From positions 1 through 50,070 of the forward strand of contig CAAGGT010000236.1 in NCBI GenBank assembly GCA_900769465.1: a DNA stretch of 50,070 nucleotides. Direction: 5' to 3'. The DNA is from Bacteroidaceae bacterium (lineage in GTDB: Bacteria; Bacteroidota; Bacteroidia; Bacteroidales; Bacteroidaceae). Position numbers and translations under genes: made by a program. Below, piece after piece: positions 35,416 through 43,378 of this stretch; positions within the stretch are counted from its first letter, which is position 1; every line of letters begins with the position of its first letter. The notes beneath the pieces are model-generated. The model had not been told where the DNA came from. It ran no database searches and saw nothing but the letters and a program-made list of their open reading frames with translations.

Positions 35416-35716
35416 CAGCAGAAACAGCAGAAATGCTATTGCGACAACTGTTCCGGATATGTATTTTAAAAACCTTATAACGTTGCTATTAATATATTAT
35501 TTTAAAAACCGCACAACACCCGTTGCACGAAAGTTGATGCGAATATACTCTTTTTACCCGATAAAAGCGTTCTTTTCGTACAAAAAAATACAATCGCCCT
35601 GCACGTTTTTCACAACATTTGGTACATATCGCGGATATATTGTAAAAAAGCAGGGGTAAACCTCATTTTTTACCATCAGCACAGACTTTTTATTTTAAAA
35701 AACGGAGCAAAATCAC

Positions 35717-35724
35717 TAACTTTG
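35717..35724 (+). promoter_or_regulatory. -7 element of the SLC13-to-secG operon
   Basis: TAACTTTG matches the Bacteroidetes -7 consensus exactly and lies 39 nt before the permease ATG. The -33 region (35693-35698) is only T-rich, TTTTA. The 348-nt gap between tamB and the permease holds this promoter and presumably the tamB promoter; nothing else was recognised. Confidence 0.5.
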
Positions 35725-35763
35725 CAGATTATTGGAACAATACGTGAAAGAAAGAACATTTTT

Positions 35764-37608
35764 ATGATAGAAACATTAGTCATCCTGCTTTTGACAATGG
35801 TATTTTTCATCACCGGTAAAATACGTTCAGACATTGTCGCCCTGTGCGCACTTGCAGCGCTCATTGTTCTTGGCATACTCACCCCCGAGGAAGCCCTTGC
35901 CGGTTTCTCCAGCACCGTCGTGATTATGATGGTGGGGCTTTTCGTAGTAGGTGGAGCAATATTCCAGACAGGACTTGCCAAAATGATAAGTTCCAAGCTG
36001 ATGCGCCTTGCGGGCAACAGCGAAACACGTCTTTTTGTCCTGGTGATGGTAGTAACCTCACTCATGGGTGCATTCGTAAGCAACACCGGCACCGTAGCCA
36101 TCATGATTCCCATTGTGGTGAGCATGGCAATGAGTGTAAAGATGAACCCCAGCCGCCTGCTCATGCCACTCGCCTTTGCAAGCAGTATGAGCGGTATGAT
36201 GACACTCATCGGTACACCGCCCAACCTTGTAATCAACGAGGAACTTGTGAGCAAGGGGTACGAAGGCCTGGGATTCTTCACATTCCTGCCCGTGGGACTC
36301 ATATGCGCCTTCACCGGAACGCTCATCCTGCTCCCGTTGAGCAAGAAATTCCTTTCCCGTCCAGGCTCATTGAGCAGCAAGAGTGCCAGCAGCGCCAAGT
36401 CACTGAAGACACTTGTCAAGGAGTACGGCATAGCCAACAACCTGCACAAGGTACAGATTAACCAGAACTCGCTCGCGGCAGGCAAGATGATTGGCGAACT
36501 GAACATAAGAAAAGAGTACAGCCTGAACATCATTGAGGTGCGCCACATTGAAAGAGGGCAACGCAACCTGCTCACAAAGACCGTGGTGCAGCAAGCCGCC
36601 GACTCCGACACAAAGCTGCGCGCCGATGACATCCTTTACATATCGGGAGCCGAGGAACTTGTAAAGAAATTCGTGGTCGACTACAACCTTGAGCTGATTG
36701 CCGACAATGAGTCAAACCAGCTCGACTTCTACGACATAGGCGTTGCCGAGATTGTACTTATGCCGTCATCATCGGTGCTGAACAAGACCATCAGGGAGGT
36801 CGAGTTCCGTACAAAATACAATGTCAGCGTTCTTGGCATATGCCGCAAGAACAACTATATCCTGCAGGGACTTGCCGACGAGACCATACACACCGGCGAC
36901 GTGCTTCTTGTACAGGGAACCTGGAGCAACATCGCCAACCTTGAGAAGGAGACAACCGAATGGATTGTCGTCGGACGTCCGCTTGAAGAGGCTGCCAAAG
37001 TGACACTTGACTACAAGGCACCCGTAGCCGCAGTGATCATGTTGGCAATGATTGCCGTAATGGTATTCGATTTCATCCCCATCGCACCCGTGACAGCAGT
37101 GATTCTTGCAGGCCTGCTCATGGTACTCACCGGTTGCTTCCGCAACGTAGAGGCCGCTTACAAGACCATAAACTGGGAAAGCATCGTGCTGATTGCAGCC
37201 ATGCTGCCAATGTCCACGGCATTGCAGAAGACAGGAGTATCCGAATGGATATCGCAGTCATTGGTAACGGCCCTGGGAGGCTACAACCCTATGATATTGC
37301 TTGCTGCGATATATTTCACAACGTCACTGCTCACAATGTTCATAAGCAACACCGCCACAGCCGTGCTTATGGCACCTATGGCAATGAGCTGCGCACAATC
37401 GCTCGACGTGAACCCCGTCCCGCTACTCTTTGCAGTGACATTGGGAGCCAGCCTGTGCTTTGCATCACCATTCTCCACACCGCCGAATGCCCTGGTAAAG
37501 CCCGCCGGACAATACACATTCTCCGACTACATAAAGGTTGGTCTACCATTGCAGATTCTGCTGGGTATCATAATGATATTCGTTCTGCCATTGCTATTCC
37601 CCTTTTAA
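35764..37608 (+). CDS. SLC13-family permease with two TrkA-C (RCK_C) domains
   Basis: A 614-residue divalent-anion:Na+ symporter-like protein. The start at 35764 begins MIETLVILLLTMVFFITGK; an ATG 42 nt upstream lies in the leader. N-terminal helices carry GAFVSNTGTVAIMIPIVVSM and SGMMTLIGTPPNLVIN, the typical SNTGT / TPPN signatures of the ArsB/NhaD-DASS superfamily. Two TrkA-C domains (about 220-300 and 305-390) sit between the transporter halves, and the second half has FISNTATAVLMAPMAM and SPFSTPPNALV. The architecture equals the sulfate/other anion permeases of this type. Substrate uncertain. First gene of an operon with a sigma-54 activator. Confidence 0.88.
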   Translation: MIETLVILLLTMVFFITGKIRSDIVALCALAALIVLGILTPEEALAGFSSTVVIMMVGLFVVGGAIFQTGLAKMISSKLMRLAGNSETRLFVLVMVVTSLMGAFVSNTGTVAIMIPIVVSMAMSVKMNPSRLLMPLAFASSMSGMMTLIGTPPNLVINEELVSKGYEGLGFFTFLPVGLICAFTGTLILLPLSKKFLSRPGSLSSKSASSAKSLKTLVKEYGIANNLHKVQINQNSLAAGKMIGELNIRKEYSLNIIEVRHIERGQRNLLTKTVVQQAADSDTKLRADDILYISGAEELVKKFVVDYNLELIADNESNQLDFYDIGVAEIVLMPSSSVLNKTIREVEFRTKYNVSVLGICRKNNYILQGLADETIHTGDVLLVQGTWSNIANLEKETTEWIVVGRPLEEAAKVTLDYKAPVAAVIMLAMIAVMVFDFIPIAPVTAVILAGLLMVLTGCFRNVEAAYKTINWESIVLIAAMLPMSTALQKTGVSEWISQSLVTALGGYNPMILLAAIYFTTSLLTMFISNTATAVLMAPMAMSCAQSLDVNPVPLLFAVTLGASLCFASPFSTPPNALVKPAGQYTFSDYIKVGLPLQILLGIIMIFVLPLLFPF

Positions 37609-37678
37609 GACACAAGAGAGAATCGGATTACACAAATCAAACATATCAACAAGAAATTTTTCCAGTAAACAGGAGATT

Positions 37679-38908
37679 ATGAATATAGCTGATGTACAAA
37701 AGGTAAAACAGCAGTTCGGCATCATAGGCAACAACCCCGAACTGTTGCGGGCTATAGACACCGCCATTCAGGTGGCGCACACCGACCTGTCGGTACTCAT
37801 AACCGGCGAGAGCGGTGTTGGAAAGGAGTTCTTCCCCAAGATAGTACACACTAACAGCATACGCAAGCACGGCAAATACATTGCTGTGAACTGCGGAGCC
37901 ATACCCGAAGGAACCATAGACTCCGAGCTCTTCGGACACGTCAAGGGAGCCTTCACCGGCGCCGTAAACGAGCGAAAAGGCTACTTCAGCGAAGCCGACG
38001 GCGGAACAATTTTCCTTGACGAGGTAGCCGAGCTGCCACTCTCCACACAGGCACGCCTGCTGCGCGTACTCGAGAACGGAGAATTCATAAGAGTGGGTTC
38101 ATCCGATGTTGAGAAGACCAATGTACGCATCGTGTGCGCAACAAACGTAAACCTTGCCGAAGCCATCGCCGACGGCCGTTTCAGGGAAGACCTGTATTAC
38201 CGCCTCAGCACAGTGCCCATCAACGTTCCGGCATTGCGCAAGCGTGGCGAGGACATAATACTGCTATTCAAGAAATTCTCCATGGATTTCGCCGCCAAAT
38301 ACAACGTTCCCAAAATACAGCTCGACGACAGCGCCAAAAGAGCCATCCTCGACTACTCATGGCCGGGCAACATCCGCCAGCTCAAGAACATTGCCGAACA
38401 GATATCTATCCTTGAGCTAAACCGCGAAATAAACAGCGAAACCGTTTCGCGCTACCTGCCCAAGGAACAAAAGAACAATCTCCCCACATTGACAGGGCAC
38501 AAGAACGACGGCAAGACATTTGAAAGCGAGCGCGAGATACTCTACAGCGTACTCTTTGATATGCGCCGGGATATCACCGACCTGAAGAAACAGATAGAGA
38601 TACTCCGTTCATCACAGGAAAGCATAAAGAACGACAACACCTACTATGCCGAAGCCGACGAAATGCCCCTCGTGCAGCGCCAGCTTCAACCATCCTACCA
38701 CATACAGCCGTCACAGGTCCACTACGAACCGGTAGAACACGTAGTCGACGAGTATGTCGAGGAGGCCCTGTCACTCGACGACGTTGAAAAGAAGACCATC
38801 CTCCTTGCACTCGAAAGAAACAAGGGCAAACGCCGACACGCAGCAAAAGAACTGAACATCTCGGAACGCACACTATACAGAAAAATAAAGGAATATGGCA
38901 TTGAATAA
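37679..38908 (+). CDS. Sigma-54-dependent transcriptional activator without receiver domain
   Basis: A 409-residue bacterial enhancer-binding protein. There is almost no N-terminal sensor (about 15 residues). The AAA+ domain begins FGIIGNNPELLRAI and has Walker A GESGVGKE (43-50), the sigma-54-contacting GAFTGA (90-95), Walker B GGTIFLDEVAE (Asp114/Glu115) and the Arg-finger region FREDLYYRLSTVPI. A linker with a helical stretch (about 280-320) is followed by the Fis-type HTH (KKTILLALERNKGKRRHAAKELNISERTLYRKIKEYGIE). It has an AGGAG just before the ATG, unusual here. Its stop overlaps the lptE start by 14 nt. Targets unknown; must work with RpoN. Confidence 0.92.
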   Translation: MNIADVQKVKQQFGIIGNNPELLRAIDTAIQVAHTDLSVLITGESGVGKEFFPKIVHTNSIRKHGKYIAVNCGAIPEGTIDSELFGHVKGAFTGAVNERKGYFSEADGGTIFLDEVAELPLSTQARLLRVLENGEFIRVGSSDVEKTNVRIVCATNVNLAEAIADGRFREDLYYRLSTVPINVPALRKRGEDIILLFKKFSMDFAAKYNVPKIQLDDSAKRAILDYSWPGNIRQLKNIAEQISILELNREINSETVSRYLPKEQKNNLPTLTGHKNDGKTFESEREILYSVLFDMRRDITDLKKQIEILRSSQESIKNDNTYYAEADEMPLVQRQLQPSYHIQPSQVHYEPVEHVVDEYVEEALSLDDVEKKTILLALERNKGKRRHAAKELNISERTLYRKIKEYGIE

Positions 38909-39422
38909 CCCGTTACGCAGAATCGCATATGCCGCAACCCTGATGACAGCCATCATTGTTGCAGGCTGCACGGTAAGCTACAAATTCACCGGAGCGTCAA
39001 TCGACTACACGAAGGTAAAGACAATATCACTCGAGACATTCCAGAACCGCGCCGCATACCAGTGGGGCCCCATGGCGACAATGTTCAACGAAAAGCTGAA
39101 CGACATCTTCGTGCAACAGACAAAGCTGCAACAGGTTTCACGTGGCGGCGACATGCAGTTTGCCGGTGAAATCACCGCATACGACCAATACAACAAGTCA
39201 ATCTCATCCGACGGCTACTCATCTATGGTACAGCTGAAGATGACCGTAAACGTACGTTTCACCAACAACACCAACCACGACGAGGATTTTGAGCGCCAAT
39301 TCAGCGCGACACGTGACTTTGATGCCACACAGTCACTCGATTCGGTACAGGAGGAACTTGTCAGCCAGATGATTGACGAAATTGTCGAAGCCATATTCAA
39401 TGCAGCTGTAGCCAACTGGTAA
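38895..39422 (+). CDS. lptE: LptE-family lipopolysaccharide-assembly lipoprotein
   Basis: A 175-residue outer-membrane lipoprotein. Signal MALNNPLRRIAYAATLMTAIIVAGCTVSYKF has the lipobox VAGC with lipidated Cys25. The mature part (SIDYTKVKTISLETFQNRAAYQWGPMATMFNEKLNDIFVQQTKLQQVSRGGDMQFAGEITAYDQYN) matches the Bacteroidetes LptE family, the partner that plugs the LptD barrel. Its first 14 nt overlap the 3' end of the sigma-54 activator gene, so translation is coupled. Followed 2 nt later by a conserved gene and then secG, the same order as in many Bacteroidales. Confidence 0.88.
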   Translation: MALNNPLRRIAYAATLMTAIIVAGCTVSYKFTGASIDYTKVKTISLETFQNRAAYQWGPMATMFNEKLNDIFVQQTKLQQVSRGGDMQFAGEITAYDQYNKSISSDGYSSMVQLKMTVNVRFTNNTNHDEDFERQFSATRDFDATQSLDSVQEELVSQMIDEIVEAIFNAAVANW

Positions 39423-39424
39423 CA

Positions 39425-40129
39425 ATGGAAAATCTTTCGACATACATATCGCACCCGGAGAAACTCAACCGCGACACGCTATATGAGCTGCGTATGATAG
39501 TGGGCAAACACCCCTATTTCGACGTGGCACGCCTGCTCATGCTCAAGAACCTCTATCTGCTGCACGACATAGAGTTCGGCAAGGAGATGCGCAAGGCTGC
39601 TATCTACCTCAAGAGCCGTTGGCCAATCTTCGAACTGATGGCAGGCTACGGCACAGCACCCGCCATAGAAGAAGCTCCGGCCGACATACCAGTCGACAGG
39701 ACTATGGCACTCATAGACGCATTCCTTGAGACCATCCCCACCGAGAAGCTTTCGCTCGAGGCCGAAGGAGCAGCTGCCGTAGACTATGTATCGACCTATC
39801 TGAAAAACGGCACAGAGAAGAAGAACGACATACCCGAACTGCGCGGACAGCAGCTCATTGACGATTTCCTTGCAGCAGACAACGAAAAGATTACTTTGGA
39901 CCTGAATGCACCGACCGAGAGCGGAAAAGAGGAATTGCCCGAGGAGACAAGCTCCGAAACCTCGTTCTTCACCGAGACTTTGGCCAACATTTACATAAAG
40001 CAAGGCAAATATAGCAAGGCACTTGAAATTATTAAACGATTATATTTGGAATTTCCGAATAAAAATCGTTACTTTGCAGACCAAATAAGATTTTTAGAAA
40101 TTATAATAAAACATACAAAAAAAGAATAA
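39425..40129 (+). CDS. Conserved Bacteroidetes protein with TPR-like C-terminus
   Basis: A 234-residue soluble protein without signal peptide. The N-terminal part (ISHPEKLNRDTLYELRMIVGKHPYFDVARLLMLKNLYLL) is helical; the middle is acidic and low in complexity (about 75-180); the C-terminus (SFFTETLANIYIKQGKYSKALEIIKRLYLEFPNKNRYFADQIRFLEIII) fits one TPR-like helical hairpin (Y-x-K-Q-G-x-Y-x-x-A). I know it only as a conserved hypothetical between lptE and secG. It starts 2 nt after the lptE stop and ends 1 nt before the secG ATG. A cytoplasmic role in envelope biogenesis is suggested by context only. Confidence 0.85.
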   Translation: MENLSTYISHPEKLNRDTLYELRMIVGKHPYFDVARLLMLKNLYLLHDIEFGKEMRKAAIYLKSRWPIFELMAGYGTAPAIEEAPADIPVDRTMALIDAFLETIPTEKLSLEAEGAAAVDYVSTYLKNGTEKKNDIPELRGQQLIDDFLAADNEKITLDLNAPTESGKEELPEETSSETSFFTETLANIYIKQGKYSKALEIIKRLYLEFPNKNRYFADQIRFLEIIIKHTKKE

Positions 40130-40130
40130 T

Positions 40131-40445
40131 ATGTTTACATTCTTTGTACTACTGATTGTTTTGGCCTCAATTTTGATGTGCCTCATCGTACTGATTCAGA
40201 ACTCAAAAGGTGGCGGTCTTGCATCAGGATTCGCATCATCGAACCAGATTATGGGTGTAAGAAAGACAACCGATTTCCTGGAGAAGGCAACCTGGACCAT
40301 CGCAGCAATGATGGTAATATTCAGCATCTTCTCGGCACACGCATTGTCATCAGAGAAAGCGAGCCAGCAGGAGACCGAGATTTCCTATTCAGATGCTTCG
40401 GGCGCAAGCGAAACAGCAGCCCCAACATTCCCTGTTGAGGAATAA
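40131..40445 (+). CDS. secG: Preprotein translocase subunit SecG
   Basis: A 104-residue membrane protein with two helices: FTFFVLLIVLASILMCLIVL (about 3-22) and KATWTIAAMMVIFSIFSAHAL (about 53-73). The loop between them has the SecG hallmark LIQNSKGGGLASGF and the conserved GVRKTTDFLEK. The C-terminal tail is polar and acidic. It assists SecYEG-mediated protein export. Last gene of the operon; followed by a strong terminator. Confidence 0.95.
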   Translation: MFTFFVLLIVLASILMCLIVLIQNSKGGGLASGFASSNQIMGVRKTTDFLEKATWTIAAMMVIFSIFSAHALSSEKASQQETEISYSDASGASETAAPTFPVEE

Positions 40446-40468
40446 TCCAAGAGACAATCGTACCGATC

Positions 40469-40512
40469 ATAAAGTTATAGAGGATATGCGTGCATATCCT
40501 CTATAACTTTAT
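40469..40512 (+). terminator. Terminator of the SLC13-sigma54-lptE-secG operon
   Basis: A near-perfect palindrome with 21-bp arms at 40469-40489 and 40492-40512 (core TATAGAGGATATGC / GCATATCCTCTATA). It begins 23 nt after the secG stop. Confidence 0.9.
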
Positions 40513-40658
40513 ATGCTATAATCGGCGCCTTCAGCCACAGGCAACGCACACCTTGCAAGGCCTCCCCCTCCCATCACAAATCATAAGCAACCTCACCACG
40601 GCTCACCACCCCACACGCACAAATTACACCCGACAAACGCTATATCATTACGTTTGAT

Positions 40659-40689
40659 TTTGTTCTTCACCTGCCTTTCACTATATTTG
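40659..40689 (+). promoter_or_regulatory. Sigma-ABfr promoter of fabG
   Basis: TTTG at 40659-40662, a 19-nt spacer and TATATTTG at 40682-40689; full consensus match. The fabG ATG lies 38 nt downstream of the -7 element. Confidence 0.8.
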
Positions 40690-40727
40690 CCTACAAATAA
40701 CGGCATAAACCAACAAAGCATCATATT

Positions 40728-41474
40728 ATGAAAATACTTGAAGGAAAGACAGCACTGGTAACAGGAGCTACGCGAGGAATAGGCCGCGCCATTGCGGTAA
40801 AGTTCGCACAGGAGGGTGCAGACATTGCATTCACATACCGTCAAATCAACAACAATGCCGAGGAACTGATAAAGGAAATTGAGGCCCTTGGTGTCAAGTG
40901 CAAGGGCTATGCAGCCGATGCTGCCGACTTTGCAGCCACCGATGCAGTTGTCAAGGATGTAGCAGCCGACTTTGGCCGCATTGACATACTTGTAAACAAT
41001 GCAGGCATAACAAAGGATGGCCTCATTCTGCGAATGACCGAGGAGCAGTGGGATGCGGTCATCACCACCAACCTTAAGTCAGCCTTCAATTTCACCCGTG
41101 CCGTCATTCCGGTAATGGCAAAGCAACGTTCAGGCAGCATCATCAACATGTCATCCGTTGTCGGCGAGAACGGCAATGCCGGGCAATGTAACTACTCAGC
41201 ATCCAAGGCAGGCCTCATTGGCCTTGCGAAATCCATTGCAAAGGAGATGGGTCCGCGTGGCATCAGAGCAAACTGTATAGCGCCGGGATTCATCGCCACC
41301 GACATGACATCGGCTATCCCCGAGGAGATGCGCACCGAATGGGCAAAGAGCATTCCTTTGCGCCGTGCCGGAACACCCGAGGACGTGGCAAACGTGGCAC
41401 TCTTCCTCGCCAGCGAGATGTCGGCATACGTGAGCGGACAGGTAATCAACTGCTGCGGTGCAATGAGTTGCTGA
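40728..41474 (+). CDS. fabG: 3-oxoacyl-[acyl-carrier-protein] reductase
   Basis: A 248-residue short-chain dehydrogenase. The NADP-binding motif is TGATRGIG (12-19), NNAG lies at 90-93, and the catalytic residues Ser143 (MSSVVG), Tyr156 and Lys160 (YSASK) are in place. APGFIATDM follows. The C-terminal end reads GQVINCCGAMSC where most FabG proteins have a Gly-rich VDGGM; I recall this Cys variant from Bacteroides. It reduces beta-ketoacyl-ACP in fatty acid synthesis. Monocistronic between its own promoter and terminator; no fabF/acpP next to it. Confidence 0.92.
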   Translation: MKILEGKTALVTGATRGIGRAIAVKFAQEGADIAFTYRQINNNAEELIKEIEALGVKCKGYAADAADFAATDAVVKDVAADFGRIDILVNNAGITKDGLILRMTEEQWDAVITTNLKSAFNFTRAVIPVMAKQRSGSIINMSSVVGENGNAGQCNYSASKAGLIGLAKSIAKEMGPRGIRANCIAPGFIATDMTSAIPEEMRTEWAKSIPLRRAGTPEDVANVALFLASEMSAYVSGQVINCCGAMSC

Positions 41475-41493
41475 CAAATAACCAACATAAGAC

Positions 41494-41528
41494 AAACGGG
41501 CAAATGCAAAAGCATTTGCCCGTTTTTT
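41494..41528 (+). terminator. Intrinsic terminator of fabG
   Basis: AAACGGGCAAATGC (41494-41507) pairs with GCATTTGCCCGTTT (41512-41525), loop AAAA, followed by a T-run. A textbook rho-independent terminator 20 nt after the stop. Confidence 0.95.
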
Positions 41529-41582
41529 TCGACCATATACAAAACAAAAATGGCCATTCATCTGTTATATAATAGAGTATAG

Positions 41583-41596
41583 CGTAATATATTACG
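41583..41596. repeat. 14-bp perfect palindrome upstream of the XRE gene
   Basis: CGTAATATATTACG is identical to its reverse complement. It lies in the 267-nt gene-free stretch between the fabG terminator and the xre gene and could be a regulator-binding site. Confidence 0.55.
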
Positions 41597-41642
41597 TACA
41601 ACCCGCATTACTCCTCATAGAGTGATAAACGAGGTTATACTT

Positions 41643-41666
41643 GTTAACAATTGTTAACGGGGGGGG
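41643..41666. repeat. 16-bp palindrome followed by an eight-G run
   Basis: GTTAACAATTGTTAAC (41643-41658) is a perfect palindrome, directly followed by GGGGGGGG (41659-41666). It lies about 50 nt before the -33 element of the xre promoter. A dimeric HTH operator is the simplest reading. Confidence 0.55.
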
Positions 41667-41715
41667 TATTTACCTCTATTCCAATTAGTTGTAGAATTAT
41701 AATCACGCAAAAATG

Positions 41716-41746
41716 TTTGAAAGAAAAACTCTACACCTTACTTTTG
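41716..41746 (+). promoter_or_regulatory. Sigma-ABfr promoter of the XRE regulator gene
   Basis: TTTG at 41716-41719, a 19-nt spacer and TACTTTTG at 41739-41746, a complete consensus match. The ATG at 41796 lies 49 nt downstream of the -7 element. Confidence 0.8.
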
Positions 41747-41795
41747 CACAAAATCTACGCTGATTTCACAACACAAATACTACACTATACTACTT

Positions 41796-42014
41796 ATGAT
41801 TCATATCGGAAACATAATCAAGAAGCAATTCGACGCTCAGGGATGCACCGTTTCCTGGCTTGCGAAACAGTTGTGCTGTGACAGAACAAACATCTACAGC
41901 ATATTCAAACGCGAAAGCATCGACACCGCGTTGCTTGAAAAAATATCAATCATATTGAACCACGATTTCTTCAAATATTACAGCCAGGACATCAACCTTG
42001 ACGCAAAGGAGTAA
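41796..42014 (+). CDS. Small XRE-like HTH protein
   Basis: A 72-residue protein, MIHIGNIIKKQFDAQGCTVSWLAKQLCCDRTNIYSIFKRESIDTALLEKISIILNHDFFKYYS in outline, that is almost entirely one helix-turn-helix domain. The helices SWLAKQL and RTNIYSIFKR form the HTH; ALLEKISIILNHDFF closes the fold. Such stand-alone XRE proteins of 70-100 residues are frequent in Bacteroides. It is monocistronic, with a strong promoter and two palindromes upstream, and could repress itself. No toxin partner of the usual antitoxin arrangement is visible. Confidence 0.85.
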   Translation: MIHIGNIIKKQFDAQGCTVSWLAKQLCCDRTNIYSIFKRESIDTALLEKISIILNHDFFKYYSQDINLDAKE

Positions 42015-42064
42015 TCAAGAATCAATAAGACAAGGTGAGATGTTCATTCACCGCCTTGCCTTGG

Positions 42065-42098
42065 GGGAAACGGTAATCTCTGCCCGTTTCCCTCTTTT
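42065..42098 (+). terminator. Intrinsic terminator of the XRE regulator gene
   Basis: GGGAAACGG (42065-42073) pairs with CCGTTTCCC (42084-42092) and is followed by TCTTTTT. Confidence 0.85.
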
Positions 42099-42187
42099 TA
42101 TTCACTGCATATACACGCCACAGGCATAGATTCATACAAAAAAAAGAACCCGGCTTATATTCCTTCAGTCAACCATGTAGGCATCCG

Positions 42188-43306
42188 TCACACCTTCAGG
42201 AACCACCTGTTACGGTACATCAGCTTTAATATAAAGAAAACCGCCACACTGTTGCATAGCGTGAGCAGCACCGGATACCACTCCCCTATGTATTGTGCAA
42301 AGCCATAAAGCAACGACTCGGCAATACTGCGAAAATTCACCAACTCACCGACGAGATAAGCCGTTATTGCATTGCAACCAAAACAGAGCAGCCACCCCCA
42401 CCCTTTTGTGTGCCCTTTGACATCAATCCACCAATAGAACAATGCAAGCAACAGATAGCACCAACCGGCACTGTAGAGTGTGAAGCTCGCGCTCCAGATA
42501 CGTTTGATGACAGGCTGTATAAAACCACACAACAGGCCCGCAATCACAAGCAACACACCTACGAGCAACAATTTACGTGCAGTAGACCGACGATTGGTGT
42601 CACCACTCTTTGTCAAGTATCCGGCAAAACTGCCAAGCGCAACGGTACAGCAGAATGTCAGGCTACTCCACAGCCAGGTATAATCGTACCACGCAGCAAA
42701 CAGCACACAGCTATCGGCCGTTAGCGTACTACCGTCGCGGAAACGTCCCAACACAGCCTTGTCAACCATTGCCGCAAAATTTCCCTGCGCACTCCAGTCT
42801 CCGTGCAAATGCATAGGCAAAGAGTAAATCACAAGCAAAATGGCAATGACAGCTATCTGCACCCGGGGTTTCATATACAACACCATCGGCACAGTAAGCA
42901 GATACCCCACAGCAATTGCCTGCAGTGTATTACTGTATATATATATTCTGCCGAGGTCGAGTGCAAGGACATTCCCCTGTACCAGCATACCAAGCAAAAA
43001 GAGCAATGCAAAGCGCTTTAGAACACGTTTCCAAACCTTGATGTTACCGTTCTGCGTCTTGTACTTCGGCAAGGAGTATGGCATTGTTACGCCCGACATA
43101 AAGAGAAACAACGGCATAACAATATCCCACACACGCACCCCCTCCCACTCTGCATGGTCAAGCTGGTAGAGAAGCGTAGTGTTCAAAGCCTCGCAGTCTA
43201 ACTGACGGAACACTGCAACCAACACCGGCTGCAGAGCAACAAGCAACATAAGGTCGAAGCCGCGCAGTACATCGAGCGACAGCAGACGTTTATCATTCTT
43301 TTCCAT
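42188..43306 (-). CDS. DUF5009 / HGSNAT-like membrane acyltransferase
   Basis: A 372-residue multi-pass membrane protein. It starts MEKNDKRLLSLDVLRGFDLMLLV, the SLDxLRG signature of the heparan-alpha-glucosaminide N-acetyltransferase (YeiB/DUF1624/DUF5009) superfamily. The loop DHAEWEGVRVWDIVMPLFLFMSGVTMPYS holds the conserved H-x-x-W-E-G and D-x-x-x-P-x-F-x-F-x-x-G motifs, with the His proposed as acetyl acceptor in HGSNAT. About ten hydrophobic segments follow. In Bacteroidetes such proteins are usually close to glycan-degradation genes and may acetylate amino sugars at the membrane. It lies 72 nt downstream of the GH-D-like gene, separated by a terminator. Substrate unknown. Confidence 0.85.
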   Translation of the reverse strand: MEKNDKRLLSLDVLRGFDLMLLVALQPVLVAVFRQLDCEALNTTLLYQLDHAEWEGVRVWDIVMPLFLFMSGVTMPYSLPKYKTQNGNIKVWKRVLKRFALLFLLGMLVQGNVLALDLGRIYIYSNTLQAIAVGYLLTVPMVLYMKPRVQIAVIAILLVIYSLPMHLHGDWSAQGNFAAMVDKAVLGRFRDGSTLTADSCVLFAAWYDYTWLWSSLTFCCTVALGSFAGYLTKSGDTNRRSTARKLLLVGVLLVIAGLLCGFIQPVIKRIWSASFTLYSAGWCYLLLALFYWWIDVKGHTKGWGWLLCFGCNAITAYLVGELVNFRSIAESLLYGFAQYIGEWYPVLLTLCNSVAVFFILKLMYRNRWFLKV

Positions 43307-43323
43307 AATACAACCTATATTTT

Positions 43324-43363
43324 ATAAACAAGAGAACGCACGACTGTGCGTTCTCTTGTTTAT
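43324..43363 (-). terminator. Terminator between the GH-D-like gene and the DUF5009 gene
   Basis: A perfect 18-bp stem with arms at 43324-43341 and 43346-43363 (core AGAGAACGCAC / GTGCGTTCTCT), loop GACT, 15 nt beyond the stop of the large gene. Confidence 0.85.
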
Positions 43364-43378
43364 AAGGTCAAATCGTAA

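Noticed and set aside
41796..42014. Antitoxin of a toxin-antitoxin pair
   Set aside because: The XRE gene is monocistronic between its own promoter and terminator; no small toxin gene overlaps or follows it.
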